Below are positions 8,956 through 16,887 of a stretch of DNA of 64,000 nt, in pieces. The position numbers and the translations under genes were made by a program. Under the pieces are notes generated by a model that saw only the letters and a list, made by a program, of their open reading frames with translations, made no database searches and was not told the DNA's origin. The stretch comes from Luidia sarsii (Eukaryota > Echinodermata > Asteroidea > Paxillosida > Luidiidae). The first letter of the stretch is position 1. Each line of letters opens with the position of its first letter. The stretch is from NCBI GenBank assembly GCA_949987565.1, contig OX465105.1, positions 3,740,159 through 3,804,158 on the forward strand, written 5' to 3'.

Positions 8956-10460
8956 CGGTGCGGCGGGAAGTGGGACACGTCCAGGAGCCCGCCGGAGCTG
9001 CTCCGGGCATCACGGGGAGAAAGCCTGACCCAGGCGGCGGAGGATGATGAGGGCAGTGTGAAGTCATCTAGCCCGACGAAAGGATCGAAGAACACGCCGC
9101 CTCGGTGCCAGAGGAGAGCCAGCCGCACTGCCTCAAAGAGGTGGTCCTCGTAGGCCCTGCCCGTCAGGATCTTGTGCAGGGGGTGCCTGGCAAGCCAGTC
9201 CGCCAGCGGGGTGTCTTTGACCACGTCGCTGACGACGAGGAACTTGGCCACGATGGTCGGTCTGCCCAGAGCCCGGATGGCTGACATGCACTGAGAGTTG
9301 CCGCAGTACACCTCGACGCTCGATCCCGGTAGTCGGCTGTGCAGGGCCGCTATGTTTCTCACGACGCTGCCGTCAATGGGCCTCTCGTACACCCAGGCCG
9401 TGGTGCACGCGGGAACGGGAGACTTCCGGTGCAGGACTGGTGTGTAGAGCTGGGGAAAGGTGAGGTATCCACCTCCGAAGAGAAACGCCGCTGCGCCGGC
9501 GAACAACACGACCATCTTGAGCGACCTGGTCAAGAACTTGAAGTTTCCCCTGAACTTAAACACGGCCAGCCCGCCGAAGAAGAGGGTCAGACCGAGCAGT
9601 TGGTCGTAGGTGAACGGCGTGCCAAAGACCATCAGGCTGGCCGCGATGACGAAGACCCTTTTGCAGAGGTTCAGCACGGCGTGCGTGACGGGGCTGCAGT
9701 GTTGTAGGACGCCCACGGACGCCGCGTTGTAGAGGAAGTGAAAGGCGGCCGAGGTCAGACCCTCGCCGGGCGGGACAGCTGGCCAGGCGCCGCTGACTAC
9801 CAGCTTGATGCCCGTCAAGGGACCCAGCATCAAGGCGCTCATCACTGACGCCACGGCGAGTCTCTGCATGGGCTCCTTCCGCGCCGTCTCTGCCTTCTTC
9901 AGGTAGATGTTGCGCAGGGGGAAAGCGATGTTGGCCACGACGGCGGCGCCCAGACCCCAGAGATTGAAGGAGGCTTCGGAGTAGAGATACACGCAGACGC
10001 CGGCCACCATGGCCAGGACCGAGGCCAGCGTGGTGATGCCGAAGGCGGCCCCTTCCCTGTAGAACAGCAGCGTGAGGACCAGGGTGAAGAGCGGCTCGCA
10101 GGACTTGACGACCTGCGTCATGCTGGAACTGACGGCCGCGAAGGAGGCGTTGGTGGCCAGGTTTCCGAGGGCGTTGCCAACCGAGGCTACCACGATGTGC
10201 CTGTAAGTGGTCTTGTTCATGGCGGGGAAGACGCGGTCGCCTCGGACGAGAGCCACCCAGGCCGACGCGCCCACCGCGGCCACGAGATGCTGCAGAAGGG
10301 TGAGGTCCAGCCAGCGCAGGTCTCGGAAGGCCAGCGGTAAGACTTCCTGGTCCCGCACGATGCTCGACGATGCGCCATCCAGCATGACTTTCTTCGATAG
10401 TATGGTGGCGACCACATTGCAAAGCCACCAGCCCGCCACCAAAGGCATTAACCACTGCAT
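8862..10460 (-). CDS. Triose-phosphate/PEP-translocator-like transporter with lumenal glycosyltransferase-like segment (N-terminal half of a composite gene)
   Basis: Starting at ATG 10460, residues about 3-304 form a multi-span drug/metabolite transporter of the triose-phosphate translocator family (SLC35E-like). Diagnostic stretches are WWLCNVVATILSKKVM, GNLATNASFAAVSSSMTQVV, FPLRNIYLKKAE, FHFLYN and SPVTHAVLNLCKRVFVIAAS. The Tyr244 and Lys267-Arg268 positions correspond to substrate-phosphate contacts in plastid members. A further hydrophobic span (about 316-334) precedes a lumenal-looking segment (348-496) with HLFEAVRLALLWHRGGVFFDPF, which resembles the GT32 core but is altered at the acidic motif. 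The frame then runs into a stop 30-40 codons after the likely shift point near 8930-9030. An upstream ATG at 10487 is in frame, but an acceptor-like site lies between the two ATGs, so 10460 is preferred. GC content is much higher than in the flanks. Confidence 0.8.
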   Translation of the reverse strand: MQWLMPLVAGWWLCNVVATILSKKVMLDGASSSIVRDQEVLPLAFRDLRWLDLTLLQHLVAAVGASAWVALVRGDRVFPAMNKTTYRHIVVASVGNALGNLATNASFAAVSSSMTQVVKSCEPLFTLVLTLLFYREGAAFGITTLASVLAMVAGVCVYLYSEASFNLWGLGAAVVANIAFPLRNIYLKKAETARKEPMQRLAVASVMSALMLGPLTGIKLVVSGAWPAVPPGEGLTSAAFHFLYNAASVGVLQHCSPVTHAVLNLCKRVFVIAASLMVFGTPFTYDQLLGLTLFFGGLAVFKFRGNFKFLTRSLKMVVLFAGAAAFLFGGGYLTFPQLYTPVLHRKSPVPACTTAWVYERPIDGSVVRNIAALHSRLPGSSVEVYCGNSQCMSAIRALGRPTIVAKFLVVSDVVKDTPLADWLARHPLHKILTGRAYEDHLFEAVRLALLWHRGGVFFDPFVGLDDFTLPSSSSAAWVRLSPRDARSSSGGLLDVSHFPPHRCALTSGHSWKRSTGLAASMPGGRIARWAWS

Positions 10461-10470
10461 CCTGGTAGTC

Positions 10471-10484
10471 CTGCAACAGGGAAA
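10471..10484 (-). other. Possible splice acceptor 5' of the transporter coding start
   Basis: Read on the minus strand, TTTCCCTGTTGCAG precedes GACTACCAGG and the ATG at 10460, a good pyrimidine tract plus AG. It would make the visible coding region start inside a second exon after a non-coding or very short first exon. It may also be chance, since the transporter's first membrane span is already complete from 10460. A TATATA word at about 10554-10559 is the only core-promoter-like sequence nearby. Confidence 0.4.
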
Positions 10485-10604
10485 CATTTAGAGCAGTGAA
10501 TAATCATTGCAGGGAGTCACAATTTCTGTACCTGCGCCATCAGACAGACTCCGTATATACAATTTGCCAACCCATTATTTACGTACACATTCATGAGTTC
10601 CAGG

Positions 10605-10735
10605 GCCGGCGCCTGACGTTAGGTTCTGCTAGGATTGAAACGTCAGGCCCTCTCACTTTTTAGATTGATGTATTGCAGGTAATTTTAGTCAGTGAGCAGT
10701 TTGCAGTAGTTTTGTTTTAGTATTTATTTCGTGAA
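10605..10735 (+). repeat. Family B copy 7, core and tail
   Basis: The core (TTCTGCTAGGATTG, then AAACGTCAGGCCC) and the tail (GGTAATTTTAGTCAGTGAGC, AGTTTGCAGTAG) are present. The pyrimidine-rich 5' part is missing. GCCTGACGTT at 10611-10620 is the reverse complement of the core's AACGTCAGGC, a shortened version of the inverted head seen in copy 4. Confidence 0.7.
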
Positions 10736-11516
10736 ACGAATGTTTGATGCATACGGTAGGTGAATTTGACAATATATCTGAGAGAAGCAATTTGACCTTT
10801 GTGCACTTGCACGGTAAGCTATTATACCGGTACCATTAATTGAACTTCAGGAGTGCGCTAAGGCGCAGGTACCATTATATATGGAATACGTTGGCCCGGC
10901 ACTAACCCGCGGTAGACTTACACGTTCATTGTGCTAATACACGGCCGACGGGACACCCACCACTTTTAACCAAGAATATAACACAGCAATTTTCATACAT
11001 ATCTTTTCAGGGATCTCCTCAACAAAAAAGCAAAATAAAGACCTTTTAAAATCTCATCTACGCCCTCTGTATACGTGTTTGGAAGTTGGAAACGACGCAA
11101 CCCAACCATCTAAGATTACGACGCTCCGCGGTTTGACCGTGTTGTTGTCAGTGCCGTCGGCCGTGGCGCACGGTCAGAAAACTGTTGCTGCACGGATCAT
11201 GTCGGTCATTTTCCCTCCGTACTCCATGCAGCTGCAGGAAGTTGGTTCTCACACAACTTTGCAGATAATAACAACCCTCAATTCGTCTAATCAAATGACA
11301 TACGGATCTTTACATGATGTAGGTGGTTTTTCCTCGGATTTTATTTCCTGGTGTACACAAATCACGTCTCAACTAATTCAAAACATCACCAGTACCGTGG
11401 GACTGAATTAATGCGGGGATGTGATCCCTGGAGATATATGCACCAGTGAATGGTTGAACTGCTTCTGACAGGCACCCCCACCACGGCAAAGACTAGTTGA
11501 CTATTAGGGCCGCCAT
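10736..11516. other. Non-coding spacer
   Basis: No gene recognised. A 110-codon plus-strand frame at 11079-11411 has no domain, no splice context and ordinary composition, and I do not call it. The SINE begins at the right end. Confidence 0.4.
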
Positions 11517-11520
11517 CTAA

Positions 11521-11642
11521 GGGCTGGATAGCTCCGATGGAAGAGCACTGGTACGTACGCTAGTCCAGAGGTCTCGCTTTCAAGTCCCGTTCCAGTCAAC
11601 GTTTTCTTTGCCGAATTTGCAAAAAAAAAAAAAAAAAAAAAA
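11521..11642 (+). mobile_element. tRNA-derived SINE (short copy with poly-A tail)
   Basis: The 5' part is tRNA-like. Seven acceptor-stem pairs remain (GGCTGGA 11522-11528 with TCCAGTC 11591-11597, one G-U). A box A-like TAGCTCCGATGG lies at 11529-11540 and a decayed box B-like GCTTTCAAGTC at 11576-11586. The anticodon arm is expanded and the T-stem does not pair, so this is not a working tRNA. A short unique stretch and 22 A residues (11621-11642) follow, as in retroposed SINEs. I could not see clear target-site duplications. Confidence 0.65.
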
Positions 11643-11953
11643 TCACATTCGGTGCAAAGTTATCTTGAATGCACCCGTGCTAATAAAAATTTGCCCCGAG
11701 AATTTTCCTCGAAATTGGCAAGGAAAGGGCTTAGAATACACCACGCAGAAACTGAAATGTCCCCCCGCGAGCCCCCAACCCACGTCGCGGCATAAAAGGC
11801 AAGGATGTAAATAACTGGCGGCCCCCGACCCCACTTTGTTATAGCTTCCTACGGGCCTGACGCACAGGATCGTGTTTGCGTGTTTGCATGGGATGAATGG
11901 GTTCGTCATTAATTAAAGATACGTTTCTTACAGATTATATACGTTTATTCACT
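11643..11953. other. Non-coding spacer
   Basis: Opposed short frames of 68 and 88 codons overlap here, and neither shows a recognisable protein. No repeat family identified. Confidence 0.35.
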
Positions 11954-12180
11954 TTAAAGCCGCAACGCAACATTGGTCGAGGTCAAAGAATAGCATCCAT
12001 ACGTTGTCTGACCCAACATATGCATGAAATAGCACACCTGTGAAAATTTCAGCTCAATTCGCCAACCGAGTCTCGAGAAAGTAGTGAAAACCCGCTTATT
12101 TGTTTCGCGAAAATGCAGCAGCGCCAAAAACTATAAAATATGACGGACCAAAGCTATGGAACTCATTGAGACAAAGTGGA
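11954..12180 (+). repeat. Diverged dispersed element sharing the AACATTGG terminus with the nearby MITEs
   Basis: The start TTTAAAGCCGCAACGCAACATTGG followed by GGTCAAAGAATAGCAT parallels the terminus at 14812 (AGGCCCTATACAACATTGG, GTCAAAGGATTGCC). The interior differs (GTGAAAATTTCAGCTCAATTC and a CTCGAGAAAGTAGTGAAAAC block). No matching right terminus is visible, so the end at 12180 is approximate. Confidence 0.4.
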
Positions 12181-12299
12181 CATCTCTAATCTTTTAAGAA
12201 CAGGGGGCCTACCTCTCACTAATAGTTATATTGGGCCTTTAGGGTGCGGTTATTCGTACCAACACTATCGTGTCTAAAAAAAAACAAAGTTTGGCTCAC

Positions 12300-12460
12300 C
12301 AAATCGTCAAAGGTGATGGAACCATAAAATAGCACCCTGTTCCAGGTGGTGGCGAACTTCACCTGGTCTATAAAATCCCGTCTGATGACTCTGTCCGCTC
12401 GCTCAAAAGGAAGCTCCTTGCAGCTCACGGTGAGAGGGAATACGTGCACGTTGGAGCGGC
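12300..12460 (-). CDS. Probable internal exon of an unrecognised gene
   Basis: Read on the minus strand, a pyrimidine-containing acceptor (TCTTTCCCCGCGCAAG, ending at 12461) is followed by 161 bases open in the frame that reads RSNVHVFPLTVSCKELPFER and then DFIDQVKFATTWNRVLFYGS. The exon ends at a donor-like GATTTG|GTGAGC (after 12300). The peptide is of normal, non-repetitive composition with mixed charged and aromatic residues, unlike the shadow frames around it, and the exon is GC-richer than its flanks. I do not recognise the family. No partner exons were identified in the window; the transporter locus on the same strand lies further downstream but does not obviously join it. Confidence 0.45.
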
Positions 12461-12654
12461 CTTGCGCGGGGAAAGATTGCCTAGTTTAGTAGTAATGCCG
12501 GCAATAGGCTAACCCATCCCAGCTACAGAAGTCGCGTAATGATGCCGCTGTGGCTGTGAGTCGGAACTGCTTTTTCAGCCCTCGAGATTTTCCCCATTAT
12601 GGGGATATAATTCTTTGTATGGAAATTCGACCCTGAGAAGTTCAATTGGCTGGC

Positions 12655-12666
12655 GGGGGGGGGGGG
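12655..12666 (+). repeat. Poly-G run (12 G)
   Basis: Twelve consecutive G are followed by AGGG (12655-12670). This is a potential replication or sequencing slippage point. Confidence 0.9.
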
Positions 12667-12860
12667 AGGGCTTTGTAAAATCTAACGTTTTCTTTGTGGA
12701 TTCCGGTCATTCCGCATGACTGCATATGCCTACAATTGTCGATGCGATGCCTGTGTTCGCCAGCATTCACAGTCGTAGAAGTTCATACAATAATATTTAT
12801 TCAATATACAGCGACCTAGTTTTTCTTCTTAATTTGCCAAATAACTGCGCAGGTTTTTAA

Positions 12861-13219
12861 AGGCCCAATAAAACATTGGGAAGATCGGGAAACATCGATG
12901 TCCACAGAAGTCCTTCTAATTTACACAGTTTGTAGATGGTCATGATAGAATCTTCATGTTGAAATCGTACTGTATGGGATGTTGTACTTCCCTAGAAATC
13001 TTCACTCAAACATCGACAAATAGTTTATTACTTGCGAGTAGTAAACTATTTCTTCCACTACAGAACGGTGCAAAAACCGTGATTTTGTTTCCCTTTTCCT
13101 ACTTTCTCAGGTTACCATTGGAGCTAAATCCTTCGCAGGATTTCTTTTTTGGAATGATTAATGATTTAATGCACAAACTGTGGCAATCTTTTGACTTTTA
13201 CCAATGTTGTATTGGGCCT
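12861..13219. mobile_element. MITE-like element, complete copy (359 bp)
   Basis: The ends are inverted: AGGCCCAATAAAACATTGG at 12861 and CCAATGTTGTATTGGGCCT ending at 13219, a 19-bp terminal inverted repeat with one mismatch. A diverged copy of the interior lies at 14812-15046 in the opposite orientation (shared: ATTTACACAGTTTGTAGATGG, AGAAATCTTCACTCAAACAT, TTTGACTTTTACCAATGTTG). No transposase frame is present, so it is non-autonomous. The target duplication is unclear: TAA-like bases sit on both sides but not convincingly. The superfamily is not assigned. Confidence 0.7.
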
Positions 13220-13255
13220 CTAACCCACAGGCAGTGTAGCCACCATTGGGCTTCT

Positions 13256-14092
13256 GCTCGCCCTTCCCTTTGATCTCACCCTGGTCTTTCTACCAGCTTT
13301 CCTCCTTTGATCCCTTCCCTACTGCTTGTCCTTCCCTTTGATCTCACCCTGGTCTGTCTACCAGTTTTCCTCCTTTGATCCCTTCCCTACTGCTTGTCCT
13401 TCCCTTTGATCTCACCCTGGTCTGTCTACCAGCTTTCCTCCTTTGATCCCTTCCCTACTGCTTGCCCTTCCCTTTGATCTCACCCTGGTCTGTCTACCAG
13501 CTTTCCTCCTTTGATCCCTTCCCTACTGCTTGCCCTTCCCTTTGATCTCACCCTGGTCTGTCTACCAGCTTTCCTCCTTTGATCCCTTCCCTACTGCTCG
13601 CCCTTCCCTTTGATCTCACCCTGGTCTGTCTACCAGGTTTCCTCCTTTGATCCCTTCCCTACTGCTTGCCCTTCCCTTTGATCTCACCCTGGTCTGTCTA
13701 CCAGCTTTCCTCCTTTGATCCCTTCCCTACTGCTCGCCCTTCCCTTTGATCTGACCCTGGTCTGTCTACCAGCTTTCCTCCGTTGATCCCTTCCCTACTG
13801 CTTGCTATTCCCTTTGATCTCACCCTGGTCTTTCTACCAGCTTTCCTCCTTTGATCCCTTCCCTACTGCTTGCCCTTCCCTTTGATCTCACCCTGGTCTG
13901 TCTACCAGCTTTCCTCCTTTGATCCCTTCCCTACTGCTTGCCCTTCCCTTTGATCTCACCCTGGTCTGTCTACCAGTTTTCCTCCTTTGATCCCTTCCCT
14001 ACTGCTTGCTATTCCCTTTGATCTCACCCCGGTCTGTCTACCAGCTTTCCTCCTTTGATCCCTTCCCTACTGCTCGCTATTCCCTTTGCTCT
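13256..14092 (+). repeat. 68-bp pyrimidine-rich minisatellite, about 12 copies
   Basis: The word TGATCTCACC recurs at 13271, 13339, 13407 and onward every 68 bases, with unit words CCCTTCCCTTTGATCTCACC, CTGGTCTGTCTACCAGC, TTTCCTCCTTTGATCCC and TTCCCTACTGCTTG. Copies differ by a few substitutions, and the last is truncated before AACTGATGGAAATAG. The unit is close to the pyrimidine-rich 5' part of family B (compare 820-860 and 3045-3125), so it appears to be a local expansion of that element. Confidence 0.9.
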
Positions 14093-14234
14093 CAACTGAT
14101 GGAAATAGTGCTCCCAAGTTACCCACAACATTAATGATGTATTTACAAATACACTGTTGTGATTGTTTCCAGTTGAGCCGTTCTGCCACGGAAGGGCCAA
14201 CATGAGGCCGAGTGTACATAGTCCTGTCATACCC

Positions 14235-14770
14235 TCATACTTTCTTAGGCATTGTGACTTTGATCAGTGCACCGACAATGCCGACCAGAAGCAAGCAAGA
14301 GCAACCGATGGTGAGACCCAACTGCCAGGCTTCGAGACCCATGAGACAACAGAAACGCAAGAAAAACCCCCCAAGATTGACTAAGAAGCAGCATCGTAAG
14401 ACAACTCTGTGCGGAGTGAATCTAAGCATTCTGCTGACGGAGAGAACAGACGTTCAGAACCTATAGCTCTAGTCAGAAACCACGAAGCAAAAATGTGTCC
14501 AGATAGCCGTGCTAATCTATAACTGAAGAATAACACCAACTCAAGGATAGCCCTCGAAGACTGACCACTTGGGAAGAGTGCATAAGCTGTTGTAGCAACA
14601 CCAACTCCCATTTAAGCACAGTTTTGTGAGGAGTAAATCTTTTCACTGGATCATCGAACTTCTGGAATAAGTCTCCCGCCAACAGACAGAACATAATTAT
14701 AGTTTGTCCCAGAACCATACAAAACTTGAGAAAGAAGAGATTAGCAGTAGGCCTACATGAGATCGGCACA
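14235..14770 (-). pseudogene. Coding-like fragment with a repeated RFTPH motif (unrecognised, probably broken)
   Basis: Two minus-strand stretches look protein-like and share a motif. One reads LFFLKFCMVLGQTIIMFCLLAG, FDDPVKRFTPHKTVLKWELV (about 14630-14745). The other, about 240 bases downstream in another frame, reads MLRFTPHRVVLRCCFLVNLGG and ends with a hydrophobic span LGLTIGCSCLLLVGIVGALI before a stop (14235-14430). The RFTPH-V-L similarity suggests a tandem duplication, or two exons of one membrane protein decayed by frameshifts. I cannot name the family, and chance open frames are possible. Confidence 0.3.
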
Positions 14771-14811
14771 AGCTACTCTTTACTCGCCACCTTCACAAAA
14801 CTTAATGTTAA

Positions 14812-15046
14812 AGGCCCTATACAACATTGGTAAAAGTCAAAGGATTGCCAGATAAACCATTTAGACATTCACAAAAGAAATCCTGTGAAGGTATTAGCTC
14901 AAATGGTAATTTGTAGTACTCGCGAGTAATGAACTATCTGTCAATGTTTGAGTGAAGATTTCTCGAGAAGTACAAAATCCCAGACCGTAGGATTTCAACA
15001 TGAGGAATCTACCATGGCCATCTACAAACTGTGTAAATTAGAAGGA
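14812..15046. mobile_element. MITE-like element, inverted and truncated copy
   Basis: It starts with the terminus AGGCCCTATACAACATTGG and runs as the reverse complement of the element at 12861-13219 (for example ATGTTTGAGTGAAGATTTCT and CCATCTACAAACTGTGTAAA). The match stops at AGAAGGA (15046), where the 460-bp tandem repeat begins. About 55 bp including the far terminus is missing. Confidence 0.7.
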
Positions 15047-16108
15047 AATGTACTCTGATGCCATCGGTTTGATAAGTGTATAGCAGTAATTCGACAGTCA
15101 ACAAAACACAGATAGGGGGTAGGTGTCAGACGGTCTTTACCTTCTAGTCATCATCCTCAAAACTATTTCTTTCAAGAATCTGAAAATTGACCTATCTGTA
15201 GCTTGACATGTCCTGGAGAGGATCCAATAAAAATTCAAGATATCTGAGACTCCATTTAAGAATTATTTCAAGGCAAAGGAGTCATGTTCTTTGAGCGACG
15301 GCGCACAGCCAAATATTGTGACGCGCTTAACATACACTGCAAAGAATCTCGCGGCAGAGACATGTAATGCCTCCTCCTAAATATCGCTTTCAATATTTAC
15401 TCCTTGAAGATAAAACTATGTTAAGATTATAGCCATTGGCCTTGTCAATCGATTTCCGAGGAAGTTAGTAAGGTACCTGAATTCTGCACTGAAATACGCC
15501 CAGGCAAATGTACCCTGATGCCATCGGTTTGATAAGTGTAGCGGCAATACGACTGTAAACAAAACAAAGATACATGGTATGTGTCAGACGGTGTTTACTT
15601 TCTAGTCATCATCCTCAAAACTATTTCGTTCAAGAAGCTGAAAATTTACCTATCTGTAGCTTGATTTGTCTTCGAGATAATCTAATCGAAAATCAAGATA
15701 TCTGAGACTCCATTCAAGAATTATTTCAAGGCAAAGGAGTCATGTTATTTGAGCGACGGCGCACAGCCAAGTATTGTGACGCGCTTACAATACACTGCAA
15801 AGAATCTCGCGGCAGAGACATGTAATGACTCCTCCTAAATATCGCCTTCAATATTTACTCATTGAAGCTAAAACTATGTTAAGATTATAGCCCTTGGCCT
15901 TGCCAATCTATTTCCGAGAAAGTTAGTAAGGTACCTGAAATCTGCACTGAAATACGCCCAGGCAAATGTACCCTGATGCCATCGGTTTGATAAGTGAATC
16001 GGCAATTCGACAGTCAACAAAACGAAGATAGGGGGTAGGTGTCAGACGGTCTTTACCTTCTAGTCACTGCAAAGAATCTCGCGGCAGAGACATGTAATGC
16101 CTCCTCCT
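15047..16108 (+). repeat. About 2.3 copies of a 460-bp tandem repeat, last copy internally deleted
   Basis: TGATGCCATCGGTTTGATAAG occurs at 15056, 15516 and 15974 (spacing 460 and 458). Copies 1 and 2 are about 90% alike along their length. In copy 3 the sequence jumps from TTCTAGTCA to CTGCAAAGAATCTCGCGGC (near 16066), losing roughly 285 bases with only CA shared at the junction. It ends at CTCCTCCT, where the telomere-like tract starts. Shared words such as GAAGCTAAAACT and the 2 x 230 length hint at distant kinship with the 237-bp satellite, but this is weak. Confidence 0.85.
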
Positions 16109-16225
16109 GTTTGTGGTTTGTGGTTTGTGGTTTGGGGTTTGTGATTTGGGGTTTGGGGTTTGGGGTTTGGGGTTTGTGATTTGTGGTTTGGGGTTTGGGG
16201 TTTGGGGTTTGGGGTTTGGGGTTTC
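16109..16225 (+). repeat. TTTGGGG/TTTGTGG telomere-like tract I
   Basis: About 16 heptamers of TTTGGGG with TTTGTGG and TTTGTGA variants lie between the truncated 460-bp repeat and the first 237-bp monomer. The G-rich strand is the plus strand. All frames stay open in part because the heptamer lacks stops, which explains the NPKPQTP-type peptides on the minus strand. Confidence 0.9.
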
Positions 16226-16855
16226 ATGACTGAGGAAGTGTGTTTGTTGATGTGTCTGTGGAGCATAGCACATGATTGTCGGCGGAGAGTAGCTCGAAAG
16301 AAAACTGCGCTTGACAAGTTAATATCTCCATAAATTTTAAATCGACGAAGCTAAACATTTGCCTGCAGAGAGCCGTGGGAATAAGCAATTGCCCAGTGTT
16401 AAAATGACTGAAATCGCAAATTTTTAGATGATTTTATCATCACGCAAAGGGAACCAACCTTCATGACTGAGGAAGTGTGTGTGTTTGTGGGTGTCTGAAG
16501 CATAGCACATGATTGTCCGCGGAGAGTAGCTCGAAAGAAAACTGCGCTTGACAAGTTAATATCTCCATCTATATCAAATCGACGAAGCTAAAACTTTGCC
16601 TGCAGAGAGCCCTAGGAATAAACTATTGCCCAGTGTTAAAATGACTGAAATCGGAAATCTTTTTGGGGATTTGATCATTACGCAAAGGGAACCAACCTTC
16701 ATGACTAAGGAAGTGTGTGTGTTGATGTGTGTCTGGAGCAGAGCACATGATTGTCGGCACAGAGTAGCTCGAAAGAAAACTTCGCTTGGCAAGTTAATAT
16801 CTCCATTAATTTTAAATCGACTAAGCTAAAACTTTGCCTTTCTATTAGTATTAAA
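16226..16855 (+). repeat. 237-bp satellite, first block (about 2.7 monomers)
   Basis: Monomers start within the word TTCATGACTGAGGAAGTGTG right after the telomere-like tract (16226, then about 16461 and 16699). The third breaks off after AAGCTAAAACTTTGCCT, where unrelated AT-rich sequence leads into tract II. The sequence matches the long array at 17,386-49,925. Confidence 0.85.
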
Positions 16856-16887
16856 AGATAAGAAATCGAACATAGTAAGATTAATAT

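Noticed and set aside
9556..10476. 306-codon minus-strand frame overlapping the transporter
   Set aside because: It is an out-of-frame shadow, rich in Arg, Gly and His. The overlapping frame has the transporter motifs and membrane spans.
11079..11411. 110-codon plus-strand frame as a gene
   Set aside because: It has no recognisable family or exon boundaries, and its composition is like the surrounding spacer.
11521..11600. Functional tRNA gene
   Set aside because: The acceptor stem pairs, but the anticodon arm is expanded and the T-stem is broken, and a poly-A tail follows. A SINE head is the better reading.
12861..13219. Assigning the MITE to a named transposon superfamily
   Set aside because: Terminal repeats are clear, but the target-site duplication is ambiguous and no transposase is present, so a superfamily name would be a guess.
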